NCBI GenBank assembly: GCA_028819475.1
Contig: JAPPLJ010000050.1
Coordinates: 353,900 to 417,899 of the forward strand
Source of the DNA: Rhodospirillaceae bacterium
GTDB taxonomy: Bacteria; Pseudomonadota; Alphaproteobacteria; Bin65
Direction of reading: 5' to 3'
Length of the DNA stretch: 64,000 nucleotides
Positions 45,471 to 52,980 of the stretch are shown here, piece by piece. The position numbers and the translations under genes are program-made. Under the pieces are notes generated by a model that was given only the letters and a program-made list of their open reading frames with translations, was not told the DNA's origin and ran no database searches. Each line of letters starts with the position of its first letter. Positions within the stretch are counted from its first letter, which is position 1.

Positions 45471-45956
45471 ATGGCCAAGACGATCGACAATGACAGCGTG
45501 GACAGCGTGCGCCGCCTCGCCGACTTGTTGGACGAGACCGGGCTGACGGAGATCGAATACGACGACGGCGACATCCGGATCCGGGTCGCCCGCCAGCAGG
45601 CCGGGGCGGTCGCCTTCGCGGCGCCGCCGGCGCCGGGCGCCGGGCCGGCCGGGACCGGCGCCTCCCCGCCGCCGCCAGTAGCGGCGGTCCCGGAAGCACC
45701 GGCGGCAATTGCGGCAGACCATCCCGGCGCTGTCACCTCGCCCATGGTCGGCACCGTCTATCTCTCGCCCGAACCGGGCGCGGCGACCTTCATCGGCGTC
45801 GGCGACACGGTGAGCGTCGGCCAGACCCTGATGCTCGTCGAGGCCATGAAGACCTTCAACGAGATCAAGGCGCCGCACGCCGGAACCGTCACGCAGATCG
45901 TCGTCGAAAACGGCGTCCCGGTCGAGTTCGGCGACGTTCTGGCGATCGTCGAATAG
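45471..45956 (+). CDS. accB: Acetyl-CoA carboxylase biotin carboxyl carrier protein
   Basis: This is the BCCP subunit of acetyl-CoA carboxylase. The biotinylated Lys is K127 in EAMKTFNEIKAPHAGTV. A flexible Ala/Pro-rich linker occupies about residues 46-85 and separates it from a helical N-terminus. GGAGCACC precedes ATG 45471. It is followed by accC with a 52-bp gap. Confidence 0.96.
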   Translation: MAKTIDNDSVDSVRRLADLLDETGLTEIEYDDGDIRIRVARQQAGAVAFAAPPAPGAGPAGTGASPPPPVAAVPEAPAAIAADHPGAVTSPMVGTVYLSPEPGAATFIGVGDTVSVGQTLMLVEAMKTFNEIKAPHAGTVTQIVVENGVPVEFGDVLAIVE

Positions 45957-46008
45957 CCCGGGAGGCCGCACTGACCCGCCTCCCGCACCGATCAGAAACC
46001 GCGAGCCC

Positions 46009-47358
46009 GTGTTCGACAAAGTCCTGATCGCCAACCGCGGCGAGATCGCCCTGCGCATCCATCGCGCCTGCCGCGAAATGGGCATCCATACGGTCGCGGT
46101 GCATTCGACCGCCGACGAGAACGCCATGCATGTCCGCCTCGCCGACGAAAGCGTGTGCATCGGCCCGGCGCCGTCGGCGGACTCCTATCTCAACATTCCG
46201 AACATCGTCAGTGCCGCGATGATCACCGGCGCCGAGGCGATCCACCCGGGCTACGGTTTTCTTTCGGAAAACGCCTATTTCGCCGAGATCGTCGAAGCCC
46301 ACGGCATCGCCTTCATCGGGCCGTCGCCGCAGCATATCCAGACCATGGGCGACAAGGTCGCCGCCAAGAAGACCATGGTCGAGGCCGGCGTGCCGGTCGT
46401 TCCGGGCAGCGACGGCGCCGTCGGTTCCCCCGAAGACGCCCGGCAGACCGCCGGGAGCATCGGCTATCCCGTGCTCGTCAAGGCGGCCGGCGGCGGCGGC
46501 GGCAAGGGCATGAAGGTCGCCGAAACCGCGGAGACGCTGGCCGAGCAGATCAACCTCGCCCGGCGCGAAGCCAAGGCCAATTTCGGCGACGAGAACGTCT
46601 ACCTGGAAAAATACCTCGCCAACCCGCGCCATATCGAATTGCAGATCGTCGCCGACGAGCAGGGCGGCGTCGTCCATCTCGGCGAGCGCGACTGTTCGCT
46701 CCAGCGCAAGCACCAGAAGGTGCTGGAGGAGGCGCCCTCCCCCGCCCTCAACGCTGCGGAACGCGAGCGGCTCGGCGAGATCGGCTGCACGGCCATCCGC
46801 CGGCTCGGCTACCGCAACGCCGGGACGCTCGAATTCCTCTACGAGAACGGCGAGTTCTATTTCATCGAGATGAACACGCGCCTCCAGGTCGAGCATCCGG
46901 TCTCGGAAGCGATCAGCGGCATCGACATCGTGCGCGAGCAGATCCGCATCGCCGCCGGCGCGCCGCTTTCCTTCCGGCAGGAGGATATCGATTTCCAGGG
47001 CCACGCCATCGAATGCCGGATCAATGCCGAGGACCCGGCGACCTTCGCGCCCTGGCCGGGCCGCATCGTCGAATACCATCCGCCGGGCGGCCTCGGCGTC
47101 CGGGTCGATTCGGGCCTCTATGCCGGCTATTCCGTGCCGCCCTATTACGACAGCATGATCGCCAAGCTGATCGTCCACGGCGCGACGCGCAACGAATGCC
47201 TGATGCGGCTGCGGCGCGCCCTGGAGGAGTTCGTCATCACCGGCGTGCGCACGACCATCCCGCTGCATCAGGAGCTGACGGCCCAGAGCGACTTCATCAA
47301 CGGCCGCTACGATATCCGCTGGCTCGAGGACTATGTCGCGGGACAGGCCGCGGGCTGA
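46009..47358 (+). CDS. accC: Acetyl-CoA carboxylase biotin carboxylase subunit
   Basis: This is the ATP-grasp biotin carboxylase of 449 residues. IANRGEIALRIHRACREM starts the protein, KAAGGGGGKGMKV is the glycine-rich ATP lid, and EMNTRLQVEHPVSE is the catalytic and metal-binding segment. Translation starts at GTG 46009. It forms an operon with accB and is followed at 24 bp by aat. Confidence 0.97.
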   Translation: MFDKVLIANRGEIALRIHRACREMGIHTVAVHSTADENAMHVRLADESVCIGPAPSADSYLNIPNIVSAAMITGAEAIHPGYGFLSENAYFAEIVEAHGIAFIGPSPQHIQTMGDKVAAKKTMVEAGVPVVPGSDGAVGSPEDARQTAGSIGYPVLVKAAGGGGGKGMKVAETAETLAEQINLARREAKANFGDENVYLEKYLANPRHIELQIVADEQGGVVHLGERDCSLQRKHQKVLEEAPSPALNAAERERLGEIGCTAIRRLGYRNAGTLEFLYENGEFYFIEMNTRLQVEHPVSEAISGIDIVREQIRIAAGAPLSFRQEDIDFQGHAIECRINAEDPATFAPWPGRIVEYHPPGGLGVRVDSGLYAGYSVPPYYDSMIAKLIVHGATRNECLMRLRRALEEFVITGVRTTIPLHQELTAQSDFINGRYDIRWLEDYVAGQAAG

Positions 47359-47382
47359 TATCCTCTCGACAGGTTACCGGCG

Positions 47383-48036
47383 ATGGAATACCGCCTGACG
47401 CCCGAACTGCTGCTCCGCGCCTATACCAGCGGCCTGTTTCCCATGGGCGAAGCGCGCGGCGCTTCCGACATCGTCTGGGTCGATCCCGAGTGGCGCGGCA
47501 TCATCCCGCTGGACGGCTTCCGCATCCCGCGGCGGCTGCGGCGCACGGTGCGCAATGCCGGGCTGGCGGTGCGCGCCGATACGGCGTTCGAACGGGTGAT
47601 GCAGGCCTGCGCCGCGCCGCGCCGCGACCGGCGCGAAACCTGGATCAACGACGACATCCTGCGCGCCTATGCCGAGCTGCACCGCGCCGGCTACGCCCAT
47701 TCCGTCGAATGCTGGCGGGGCAATGCGCTGGTCGGCGGCCTGTATGGCGTCACGATCGCCGGCGCGTTCTTCGGCGAGAGCATGTTCACGCGGGAGACCG
47801 ACGCCAGCAAGGTCGCGCTGGTCCATCTCGTCGCCCGGCTGGCCCATGCCGGCTACCGGCTGCTCGACACCCAGTTCCTGACCGACCATCTGGCGCGTTT
47901 CGGCGCGATTGAGGTGACGCGCCAGGAATACCGGCGCCGGCTGGACGACGCGCTGTCGGGCGAAGCCGAATTTCCCCGCACGCTGCCGGAGAGCGTCTTC
48001 GCGCGCTATTTGCAGTCTTTCACCCAGACGTCGTAG
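47383..48036 (+). CDS. aat: Leucyl/phenylalanyl-tRNA-protein transferase
   Basis: Aat adds Leu or Phe to proteins with N-terminal Lys or Arg, feeding them to ClpSAP. Motifs include YTSGLFPMGEARG (family YxxGxFPM), ETWINDDILRAY, HSVECWRGNALVGGLYGV and GESMFTRETDASKVALVHL. The length of 217 residues is normal. It overlaps the 3' end of the convergent DUF2155 gene by 31 bp. Confidence 0.96.
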   Translation: MEYRLTPELLLRAYTSGLFPMGEARGASDIVWVDPEWRGIIPLDGFRIPRRLRRTVRNAGLAVRADTAFERVMQACAAPRRDRRETWINDDILRAYAELHRAGYAHSVECWRGNALVGGLYGVTIAGAFFGESMFTRETDASKVALVHLVARLAHAGYRLLDTQFLTDHLARFGAIEVTRQEYRRRLDDALSGEAEFPRTLPESVFARYLQSFTQTS

Positions 48037-48461
48037 ATCGGGTGATCCATCGCGGAGAGGGCCGGCTTGGATTTGAACATCCAGCCGCTGAACGCCATCG
48101 TGCGTTTCCCGGTATCCGGGTCGACATCGTAGATTTGCAGGAAGGCCGCGCGTTCCGGCGGCTCGTCCGGCGGCGTCCGCTGGCAGCGCCGGATCGCGAT
48201 GTCGAGGGTCCGGAAGCGCACGGTCTCGCCGACCCGGCCGCCGAAGGAGAGGATGCGGGCGGTTTCCTTGTCCAGGCCCTGGAGGACGACCTCCTGCAGA
48301 TCCGGCTCGAACGGCTCTTCGGGCGCTTCCTCTTGCGTCGTCTCCGGATCGACGGGCCGGGTCTGCTGCGCGCCGGCGGGGCCGGCGGCAAGGGCGATCG
48401 ACAGCGAAACCGCCACAAGCAGACGCGCAACGCCGGCTCCGACGAGAGCCGGAATGTTCAT
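48006..48461 (-). CDS. DUF2155 periplasmic protein
   Basis: A signal peptide (LVAVSLSIALAAGPAGA) is followed by an acidic linker and a domain with RFRTLDIAIRRCQRTPPDEPP and AFSGWMFKSKPALSAMDHPIYDVWV, matching the alphaproteobacterial DUF2155 family. ATG 48461 is preferred to an upstream GTG 48485. The function is unknown; the family is consistently found near aat and the complex I NDUFA12-like gene. Confidence 0.85.
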   Translation of the reverse strand: MNIPALVGAGVARLLVAVSLSIALAAGPAGAQQTRPVDPETTQEEAPEEPFEPDLQEVVLQGLDKETARILSFGGRVGETVRFRTLDIAIRRCQRTPPDEPPERAAFLQIYDVDPDTGKRTMAFSGWMFKSKPALSAMDHPIYDVWVKDCK

Positions 48462-48506
48462 GTCGACGATGGGACGGGCACCCACGGTGTCGTTGCCTGT
48501 CCGCGG

Positions 48507-49304
48507 CTATCGCCGCTTGTCGGCGGCGAAACGCAAGCGGACATAGTCTGCGGTCCAGACGCCGTCGGCGTCGCGCAGCGCCGGCTCGACCTCGCGGGCC
48601 ACCTCGGCCTTGACCGCCTCGGCCTCGGCCGGCTCCAGCGCCGCCAGCCAGCTCTCCGCGAAGGTGTCGAGCCAGCCGCCCAGATCGCCGGGCAGCCGGG
48701 TCAGCCGGTCGATCAGCCGGATATCCCGCACCGCGAAGCCGACGCTTTCGAGCCGCACCCGGTATTCGTCGGGTTCCGGGAAATACCAGGGATTGTAGCG
48801 GTCCGGGTCCAGGCCGCGCCGGCGGAAGGCGGCCTCGACCGCCCGGCGGATGCGTCCGACATTGTCGCCGCCGCCCATTTCGGCGACGAAGCGGCCGCCG
48901 GGCTTCAGCGCCTGCCAGACGCCGCGGATCACGGCATCGGGATCTTCGTCCATCCAGTGCAGCGCTGCGTTCGAAAAAACCGCGTCGAAGGCTTCCGCCG
49001 GCAGGTCGAGCCTCTGCCCGTCCATGACCCGGGCGTCGAGGCCCAGCGTCCGGGCGGCCTCGATCTGCGGCGCGCTGGCGTCGACGCCGGTCACGTCGAC
49101 GCCCATGTCCCGGAGCTTGAGGGTGAGCGCGCCGTCGCCGCAGCCGAGATCGAGGATCTTCTCGCCGCTTTGCGGCGCCAGCAACTCGACAACCGGCATC
49201 CCGAGATCGGCGACGAACCGCGCCTGCCGGGCGTAGCGGTCCGGGTCCCAGCCCTGTTCGCCGGGCCGCGACCCGGATTCCATGGCGCGCTGCGCCTCGG
49301 TCAT
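48507..49304 (-). CDS. Class I SAM-dependent methyltransferase (Tam-like)
   Basis: This Rossmann methyltransferase of 265 residues carries the SAM motif ILDLGCGDGALTLKL, VTGVDASAPQIEAAR as motif II and AVFSNAALHWMDEDP as motif IV. It resembles trans-aconitate methyltransferase-type enzymes, but the substrate is not determined. The start ATG overlaps the stop of the upstream mlaD gene by 4 bp. Confidence 0.87.
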   Translation of the reverse strand: MTEAQRAMESGSRPGEQGWDPDRYARQARFVADLGMPVVELLAPQSGEKILDLGCGDGALTLKLRDMGVDVTGVDASAPQIEAARTLGLDARVMDGQRLDLPAEAFDAVFSNAALHWMDEDPDAVIRGVWQALKPGGRFVAEMGGGDNVGRIRRAVEAAFRRRGLDPDRYNPWYFPEPDEYRVRLESVGFAVRDIRLIDRLTRLPGDLGGWLDTFAESWLAALEPAEAEAVKAEVAREVEPALRDADGVWTADYVRLRFAADKRR

Positions 49305-49795
49305 TGCGCGTCTTCTTTCCCGTTCGTGCCGCCGCCGTCCGCCCCGCGCGGCGGCTCGGCGAGCAGGAATATCGCGCGCGCCAGCAATTCTTCCAGCGCC
49401 AGCGCGTCGCGCGTTTTCGCAAGCGTATCGCCGGGCGCCAGGCGCCGCTTCGACACGCCGGGGACGAGCCGCAGATACTTGCCGCCGAGCAACCCGTCGC
49501 TGGTCACCGACGCCTCGGTATCCGCCGGCAACGCGAGACCGGCGCGCACCGTGAAGCTGATTTCGGCGCGATAGCTTTCCGGATCGATCCGCTGGCCGGT
49601 CACCGAGCCGACCTTGACGCCGCCGATCCGCACGTCGCTGCCCGGCGCGAGCCCGCCGACGGAAGCGAAACCGGCCTTCAGCGTGTAGCCCTCGACCGGG
49701 CGCAGATCGGCCGTGTTCCAGGCGAAGACCAGGAACAGGACGGCCACCGCCAGGACCACCGCGCCCATCACCGTTTCGATCAGCCTCTGTCCCAC
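49301..49795 (-). CDS. mlaD: MlaD-like MCE-domain protein, copy 1
   Basis: This 164-residue protein has an N-terminal transmembrane helix (VMGAVVLAVAVLFLVFAW) and an MCE domain (LKAGFASVGGLAPGSDVRIGGVKVG, VTSDGLLGGKYLRLVPG). MlaD is the substrate-binding subunit of the ABC system that keeps phospholipids out of the outer-membrane outer leaflet. A second mlaD-like gene lies 11 bp upstream. No mlaE or mlaF gene is within the window. Confidence 0.88.
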   Translation of the reverse strand: MGQRLIETVMGAVVLAVAVLFLVFAWNTADLRPVEGYTLKAGFASVGGLAPGSDVRIGGVKVGSVTGQRIDPESYRAEISFTVRAGLALPADTEASVTSDGLLGGKYLRLVPGVSKRRLAPGDTLAKTRDALALEELLARAIFLLAEPPRGADGGGTNGKEDAQ

Positions 49796-49806
49796 GGCGG
49801 CGCCTC

Positions 49807-50274
49807 CTACCTGTCCGGGCCGGTCCGGCGCGCCGCGGCGGCGGCCGCGACGATCCGCTCGAGCAGGCTCTCGACGATGACCGCGTCCTGCACCAGCTCG
49901 AACGCGCTGCCCTTCGCCATCATGTCGTCGCCGGAGCCCGGTTCGATCTTGACCGATTTGCCGCCGAGCACGCCGTCGCTGACGATCATGGCGGCGCTCT
50001 CTTCCGGCACGTCCACGGCCTCGTCGATGCGCAGGGCGACGCGCGCCTTGAAGCGCTGCGGATCCAGGCTCATGCGCTCGACCGTCCCGACCCGGACGCC
50101 GGCGAGAAACACCGGCGCGCCGACGGCCAGCCCGTCGGCCTGGTCGTAGGTCGCGTGGAGCAGGTAGCCACGGCGGGCGCCGTCGCCGGCGGCCAGCCCG
50201 AAAACCATGCCGAGCAGGACCAGCGCGATGGCGAACGCGCCGGTGAGCGCAAGGACGGTGCGGTTTTCCCTCAT
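49807..50274 (-). CDS. mlaD: MlaD-like MCE-domain protein, copy 2
   Basis: This 155-residue MCE protein has an N-terminal helix (ALTGAFAIALVLLGMVFGLA) and the domain YLLHATYDQADGLAVGAPVFLAGVRVG, with VSDGVLGGKSVKIEPGSGDD near its end. It is the upstream member of a tandem pair of similar MlaD-type genes. The two differ enough that they are not a recent duplication. A tandem 13-bp repeat lies just upstream. Confidence 0.85.
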   Translation of the reverse strand: MRENRTVLALTGAFAIALVLLGMVFGLAAGDGARRGYLLHATYDQADGLAVGAPVFLAGVRVGTVERMSLDPQRFKARVALRIDEAVDVPEESAAMIVSDGVLGGKSVKIEPGSGDDMMAKGSAFELVQDAVIVESLLERIVAAAAAARRTGPDR

Positions 50275-50304
50275 GGGCGCATACCCATTGTCGACCCGGG
50301 CGTT

Positions 50305-50330
50305 CTCTATGTAAGGGCTCTATGTAAGGG
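50305..50330. repeat. Perfect 13-bp tandem repeat upstream of mlaD copy 2
   Basis: CTCTATGTAAGGG occurs twice head to tail (50305-50317 and 50318-50330), ending about 30 bp upstream of the mlaD copy 2 start. On the minus strand it reads CCCTTACATAGAG twice. It may be a regulatory repeat or a small slippage product. Confidence 0.85.
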
Positions 50331-50420
50331 GATTTATGCCGGGGGAATTGCGGCGATTGCGCGGCGCCGGACGCTCCGGCCGCTACGCGCGCGCAGCCCG
50401 GCCCGTCTCCCGGCTTTTCT

Positions 50421-50783
50421 CTAGGAGGGCCGCCACGGTTCGTAGTCGCCGGTCGCCGCGTCGCGCGGGCCTTCTTCGTATTCGCTGCCCGGCGGATGCC
50501 AGGCCTCGGGCGTGCCGGTCAGGTTGGGCCGGTGTTCGGCCTGCCAGGGCCTGCGCTCGACGGGCGCCTCGTCCGGCGTCTCGTCGACCATATAGTGCAG
50601 CCAGCCGTGCCATTCCGGCGGCACGCGCGACGCCTCGCGCTCGCCGTTGTAGATGACCCAGCGCTTGCGGCGGCGGCCCTGCGGCTCGTGGCGTTCGACA
50701 TAATAGCGGTTGCCCTGATCGTCCGCGCCGACCTGCAGGCCGTTCAGGGCGGTATAGATGCGGGTGCCGATATGCGTGCCCAA
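50421..50783 (-). CDS. NADH:ubiquinone oxidoreductase subunit NDUFA12-like protein
   Basis: This 120-residue protein matches the NDUFA12/B17.2 accessory subunit of complex I: QVGADDQGNRYYVERH, KRWVIYNGEREASRVPPEWHGWLHYMVD and QAEHRPNLTGTPEAWHPPG. The start is TTG 50783 (a GGGAG motif about 10 bp upstream), since no ATG occurs in frame before the conserved core. The alphaproteobacterial gene lies near DUF2155 and mlaD here. Confidence 0.88.
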   Translation of the reverse strand: MGTHIGTRIYTALNGLQVGADDQGNRYYVERHEPQGRRRKRWVIYNGEREASRVPPEWHGWLHYMVDETPDEAPVERRPWQAEHRPNLTGTPEAWHPPGSEYEEGPRDAATGDYEPWRPS

Positions 50784-50896
50784 GGCGTGATGCGCTCCCG
50801 TCGCGGCAAAGCCGGTGATGCTTGCGCCGCAGTATATGGCAAGCCTCCGGCCCGCCGTCCAGCGGTGCGGGGCGGCAGATCAGGGCGGCGGACGCT

Positions 50897-51193
50897 CTAA
50901 GCGGCGTCCGCCGGGCGCACATGCCCGGCGATCTCAGCGCCGCGGTCCCGTTCGACCCGGGCGATGTCGTATTGACTCTGGAGCCCGGACCAGAACGACG
51001 CGCCGTTGCCGAAATAGAGGCCGAGGCGAACCGCGGTGTCGGCAGTGATCGAACGGCGGCCGTTCAGAATGTCGGTGACGCGGCCCGGCGATACGCCGAG
51101 GGCGCGCGCAAACCGGTTTGCGCTCAGGCCTCTGGCATCGAGTTCGCGCCTCAACAGCCGGCCGGGATGGGAAACCGGGAGCATCGCGTTCAT
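50897..51193 (-). CDS. higA: HigA-family XRE antitoxin
   Basis: This 98-residue protein starts MNAMLPVSHPGRLLRRELDARGL and carries a helix-turn-helix (LSANRFARALGVSPGRVTDILNGRRSI), typical of HigA/VapI antitoxins. Its ATG overlaps the toxin stop (ATGA), the usual HigB-HigA arrangement with the toxin gene first. The protein would neutralise and repress with HigB. Confidence 0.88.
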   Translation of the reverse strand: MNAMLPVSHPGRLLRRELDARGLSANRFARALGVSPGRVTDILNGRRSITADTAVRLGLYFGNGASFWSGLQSQYDIARVERDRGAEIAGHVRPADAA

Positions 51194-51477
51194 CCCCTGT
51201 GGTAGTCGACGATCTCGACTTCGTAGGCGTCGCCCGCCCGGAACTCGAAACAAATCCGCCACGGCCCGTTCACCGTCATGGCCCATTGGTTTGCGCGCGC
51301 ACCCTTGAGCTTGTGCAGCCCGACGCTCTTGAGCGGGCTCAGATCGCGGAGAGCGCCGGCCGCGTTAAGCGCCAGCAACAGATCGACCGCGGCATCGACG
51401 TCCAGGCCTCGAAACCGGTTTGGAGTCTCGCCTTCCCAGACCTTTCGACTGGCGGCGTTGCGCCATGAGCGGATCAC
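51190..51477 (-). CDS. higB: HigB-family RelE-like mRNA interferase toxin
   Basis: Starting at GTG 51477 (VIRSWRNAASRKVWEGETP), this 95-residue protein contains SVGLHKLKGARANQWAMTV and NGPWRICFEFRAGDAYEVEIVDYH, the RelE/HigB-type ribonuclease fold with the conserved Arg/Lys and terminal YH. It precedes higA with a 4-bp overlap. It likely cleaves mRNA on the ribosome when free. The pair sits between the NDUFA12-like gene and the EamA gene. Confidence 0.88.
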   Translation of the reverse strand: MIRSWRNAASRKVWEGETPNRFRGLDVDAAVDLLLALNAAGALRDLSPLKSVGLHKLKGARANQWAMTVNGPWRICFEFRAGDAYEVEIVDYHRG

Positions 51478-51614
51478 GGCGCAAGGATAGGATAACTGCT
51501 GCTCCGGTACAACATCGCGCGGGTCGGCTGGGCGGTGCAGCCCGCGGGACCGACAGCGCGCGGAAAGCAAAAATCCTTGCCCGCGCCCCGTGCCCTTGGG
51601 ATAGGTGGCGACCC

Positions 51615-52589
51615 ATGACGCCGCCCGACAATCCGCCCTCCACCGACTTGCCGTCCGATGCGGCGCCCGGTTCGGGTCCGCCCGCCGACCCGCCGCCGCG
51701 CACCCTTGCCGCCCGCCTGCTGGGCGACCGGGCAGCGCTCGGCTATCTGCTGATCCTGATCGCGACGATCCTCTTCGGCGCCAACAACAATCTGGCCAAG
51801 GAAAGCTACCGGCACGGAGTCTCGGTCGATACGGTGCTGGTCGGCCGTTCCTGGTTTCTCGTGCCGCTCCTTTGTCTATGGTTCGCGGCCCGGCGGAGCT
51901 GGCCCGCGATTCCCCGCGGCATGGCGGGCTGGGTCGTGCTCGGCGCGATCCTGTTTTCGCTGAACGGCTGGGCGCTGCTGTCGGCCTTCGACCGGATGTC
52001 GGTCAGCCTGTCGATCCTCGTCTTCTACCTGTTTCCGTTCCTGGTCGGGCTGCTGGCGGCCGCGCTGCGGATCGAGCCGCTGCACCCGGCCATGCTGGTC
52101 GGCCTCGTCGTCGCCTTCATCGGCCTGTTCCTCGCCCTGGATGTCGAAGGCGAACTGCAACCGATGGGCGTCGCGCTGTCCGTGGCGTCGGCGCTGGCGA
52201 TCTCCGGCAACATCCTGGTCAGCGGCAAGCTGATGCGCCACGGCATGTCGCCCGTTGCCGTGGCCTTCTGGATGGTGCTCGGCTCGTCCATCGCGTATGG
52301 CGGCAGCCTCGTCGCCTCCGGCGGCTTCCATTGGCCGAACAGCACGACCGGCTGGGCGGCCTTTTCCGGCACGATCGTTTTCATCTGCGTGGCCTTCTTG
52401 ATGTTTTACGGCGCGCTCAACTTCCTGCGCGAATCGCGCACCGCCCTGGTGATGAATCTGGAGCCGGTCTTCACCATCGTCATGGCCGTCTTCCTGTTCG
52501 GCGAAGCCTTCGGCGCGACCCAGTGGCTTGGTGCGGGGCTGGTCGTCCTTGCAATCTTCGGCGTCGCGCTGGCCGGGCGGAAGGCGTAG
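51615..52589 (+). CDS. EamA/DMT family transporter
   Basis: This 324-residue membrane protein has about ten hydrophobic helices in two EamA repeats: LGYLLILIATILFGANNNLAK in the first and ALSVASALAISGNILVSGKL beginning the second. The proline-rich N-terminal 30 residues are likely cytoplasmic. I chose ATG 51615 to keep this N-terminus modest; the open frame extends upstream. The substrate (metabolite or amino acid) is not predictable. Confidence 0.88.
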   Translation: MTPPDNPPSTDLPSDAAPGSGPPADPPPRTLAARLLGDRAALGYLLILIATILFGANNNLAKESYRHGVSVDTVLVGRSWFLVPLLCLWFAARRSWPAIPRGMAGWVVLGAILFSLNGWALLSAFDRMSVSLSILVFYLFPFLVGLLAAALRIEPLHPAMLVGLVVAFIGLFLALDVEGELQPMGVALSVASALAISGNILVSGKLMRHGMSPVAVAFWMVLGSSIAYGGSLVASGGFHWPNSTTGWAAFSGTIVFICVAFLMFYGALNFLRESRTALVMNLEPVFTIVMAVFLFGEAFGATQWLGAGLVVLAIFGVALAGRKA

Positions 52590-52660
52590 GCGGGTAATCC
52601 TCCGACCCGTCAGGATTCGGCGGCCGTCCTGTCCCGACGGCATTTCCGCATCGCTGTAAT

Positions 52661-52769
52661 TGTCGCCCCGGACGGAGCGCAGCGACGATCCGGGGCCCAG
52701 GGCCGTGACGAGAGGCCTTTCGGGTCGTCCCTGGACCCCGGCTCGCCCTCTGGTTGGCCGGGGTGACAT
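52661..52769. repeat. Family B palindromic element, copy B3
   Basis: TGTCGCCCCGGACGGAGCGC at the left and GGCCGGGGTGACA at the right are related to copies B1 and B2. GGCCTTTCGGGTCG inside matches B2. It lies between the EamA gene and the nrdJ control region. Confidence 0.75.
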
Positions 52770-52809
52770 CGGGGTTTTCCACAAAAGACCTCTGTGTGGT
52801 CGGAAACCG

Positions 52810-52819
52810 CAATATCTTG
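52810..52819. promoter_or_regulatory. NrdR-box-like site upstream of nrdJ, distal
   Basis: CAATATCTTG is the core of the NrdR box (consensus acaCwATATaTwGtgt). An identical 10-mer recurs 81 bp downstream at 52891. NrdR represses ribonucleotide reductase genes when dATP is plentiful. The gene it precedes is nrdJ, which supports the call. Confidence 0.6.
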
Positions 52820-52869
52820 ATATTATCGCAACATAACGCAGCTATCCCCAATTCATACACAACATTTAG

Positions 52870-52899
52870 TTGACAGACCGGCATCCTTCGCAATATCTT
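52870..52899 (+). promoter_or_regulatory. Candidate sigma-70 promoter of nrdJ
   Basis: TTGACA (52870-52875) is followed after 18 bp by TATCTT (52894-52899), a 4/6 match to the -10 consensus. The -10 hexamer lies inside the second NrdR-like box. The spacing and overlap are consistent with repression by NrdR. Confidence 0.5.
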
Positions 52900-52931
52900 G
52901 CGCCAAGTGGACCGCGATCCACAAGATACGG
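52891..52931. promoter_or_regulatory. NrdR-box-like pair upstream of nrdJ, proximal
   Basis: CAATATCTTG (52891-52900) is followed 31 bp later by CAAGATACGG (52922-52931), a degenerate match to the reverse-complement core. NrdR boxes usually occur in pairs 31-32 bp apart on the same helix face, so this spacing fits. Confidence 0.6.
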
Positions 52932-52980
52932 GATAGAGGAGTCTGCGCCGCTCGGGCGTCTGGCGGACAGGGAGATGCCG

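Noticed and set aside
52770..52980. Cobalamin riboswitch before the B12-dependent nrdJ
   Set aside because: I saw no B12-box-like conserved core; the region instead carries NrdR-type boxes.
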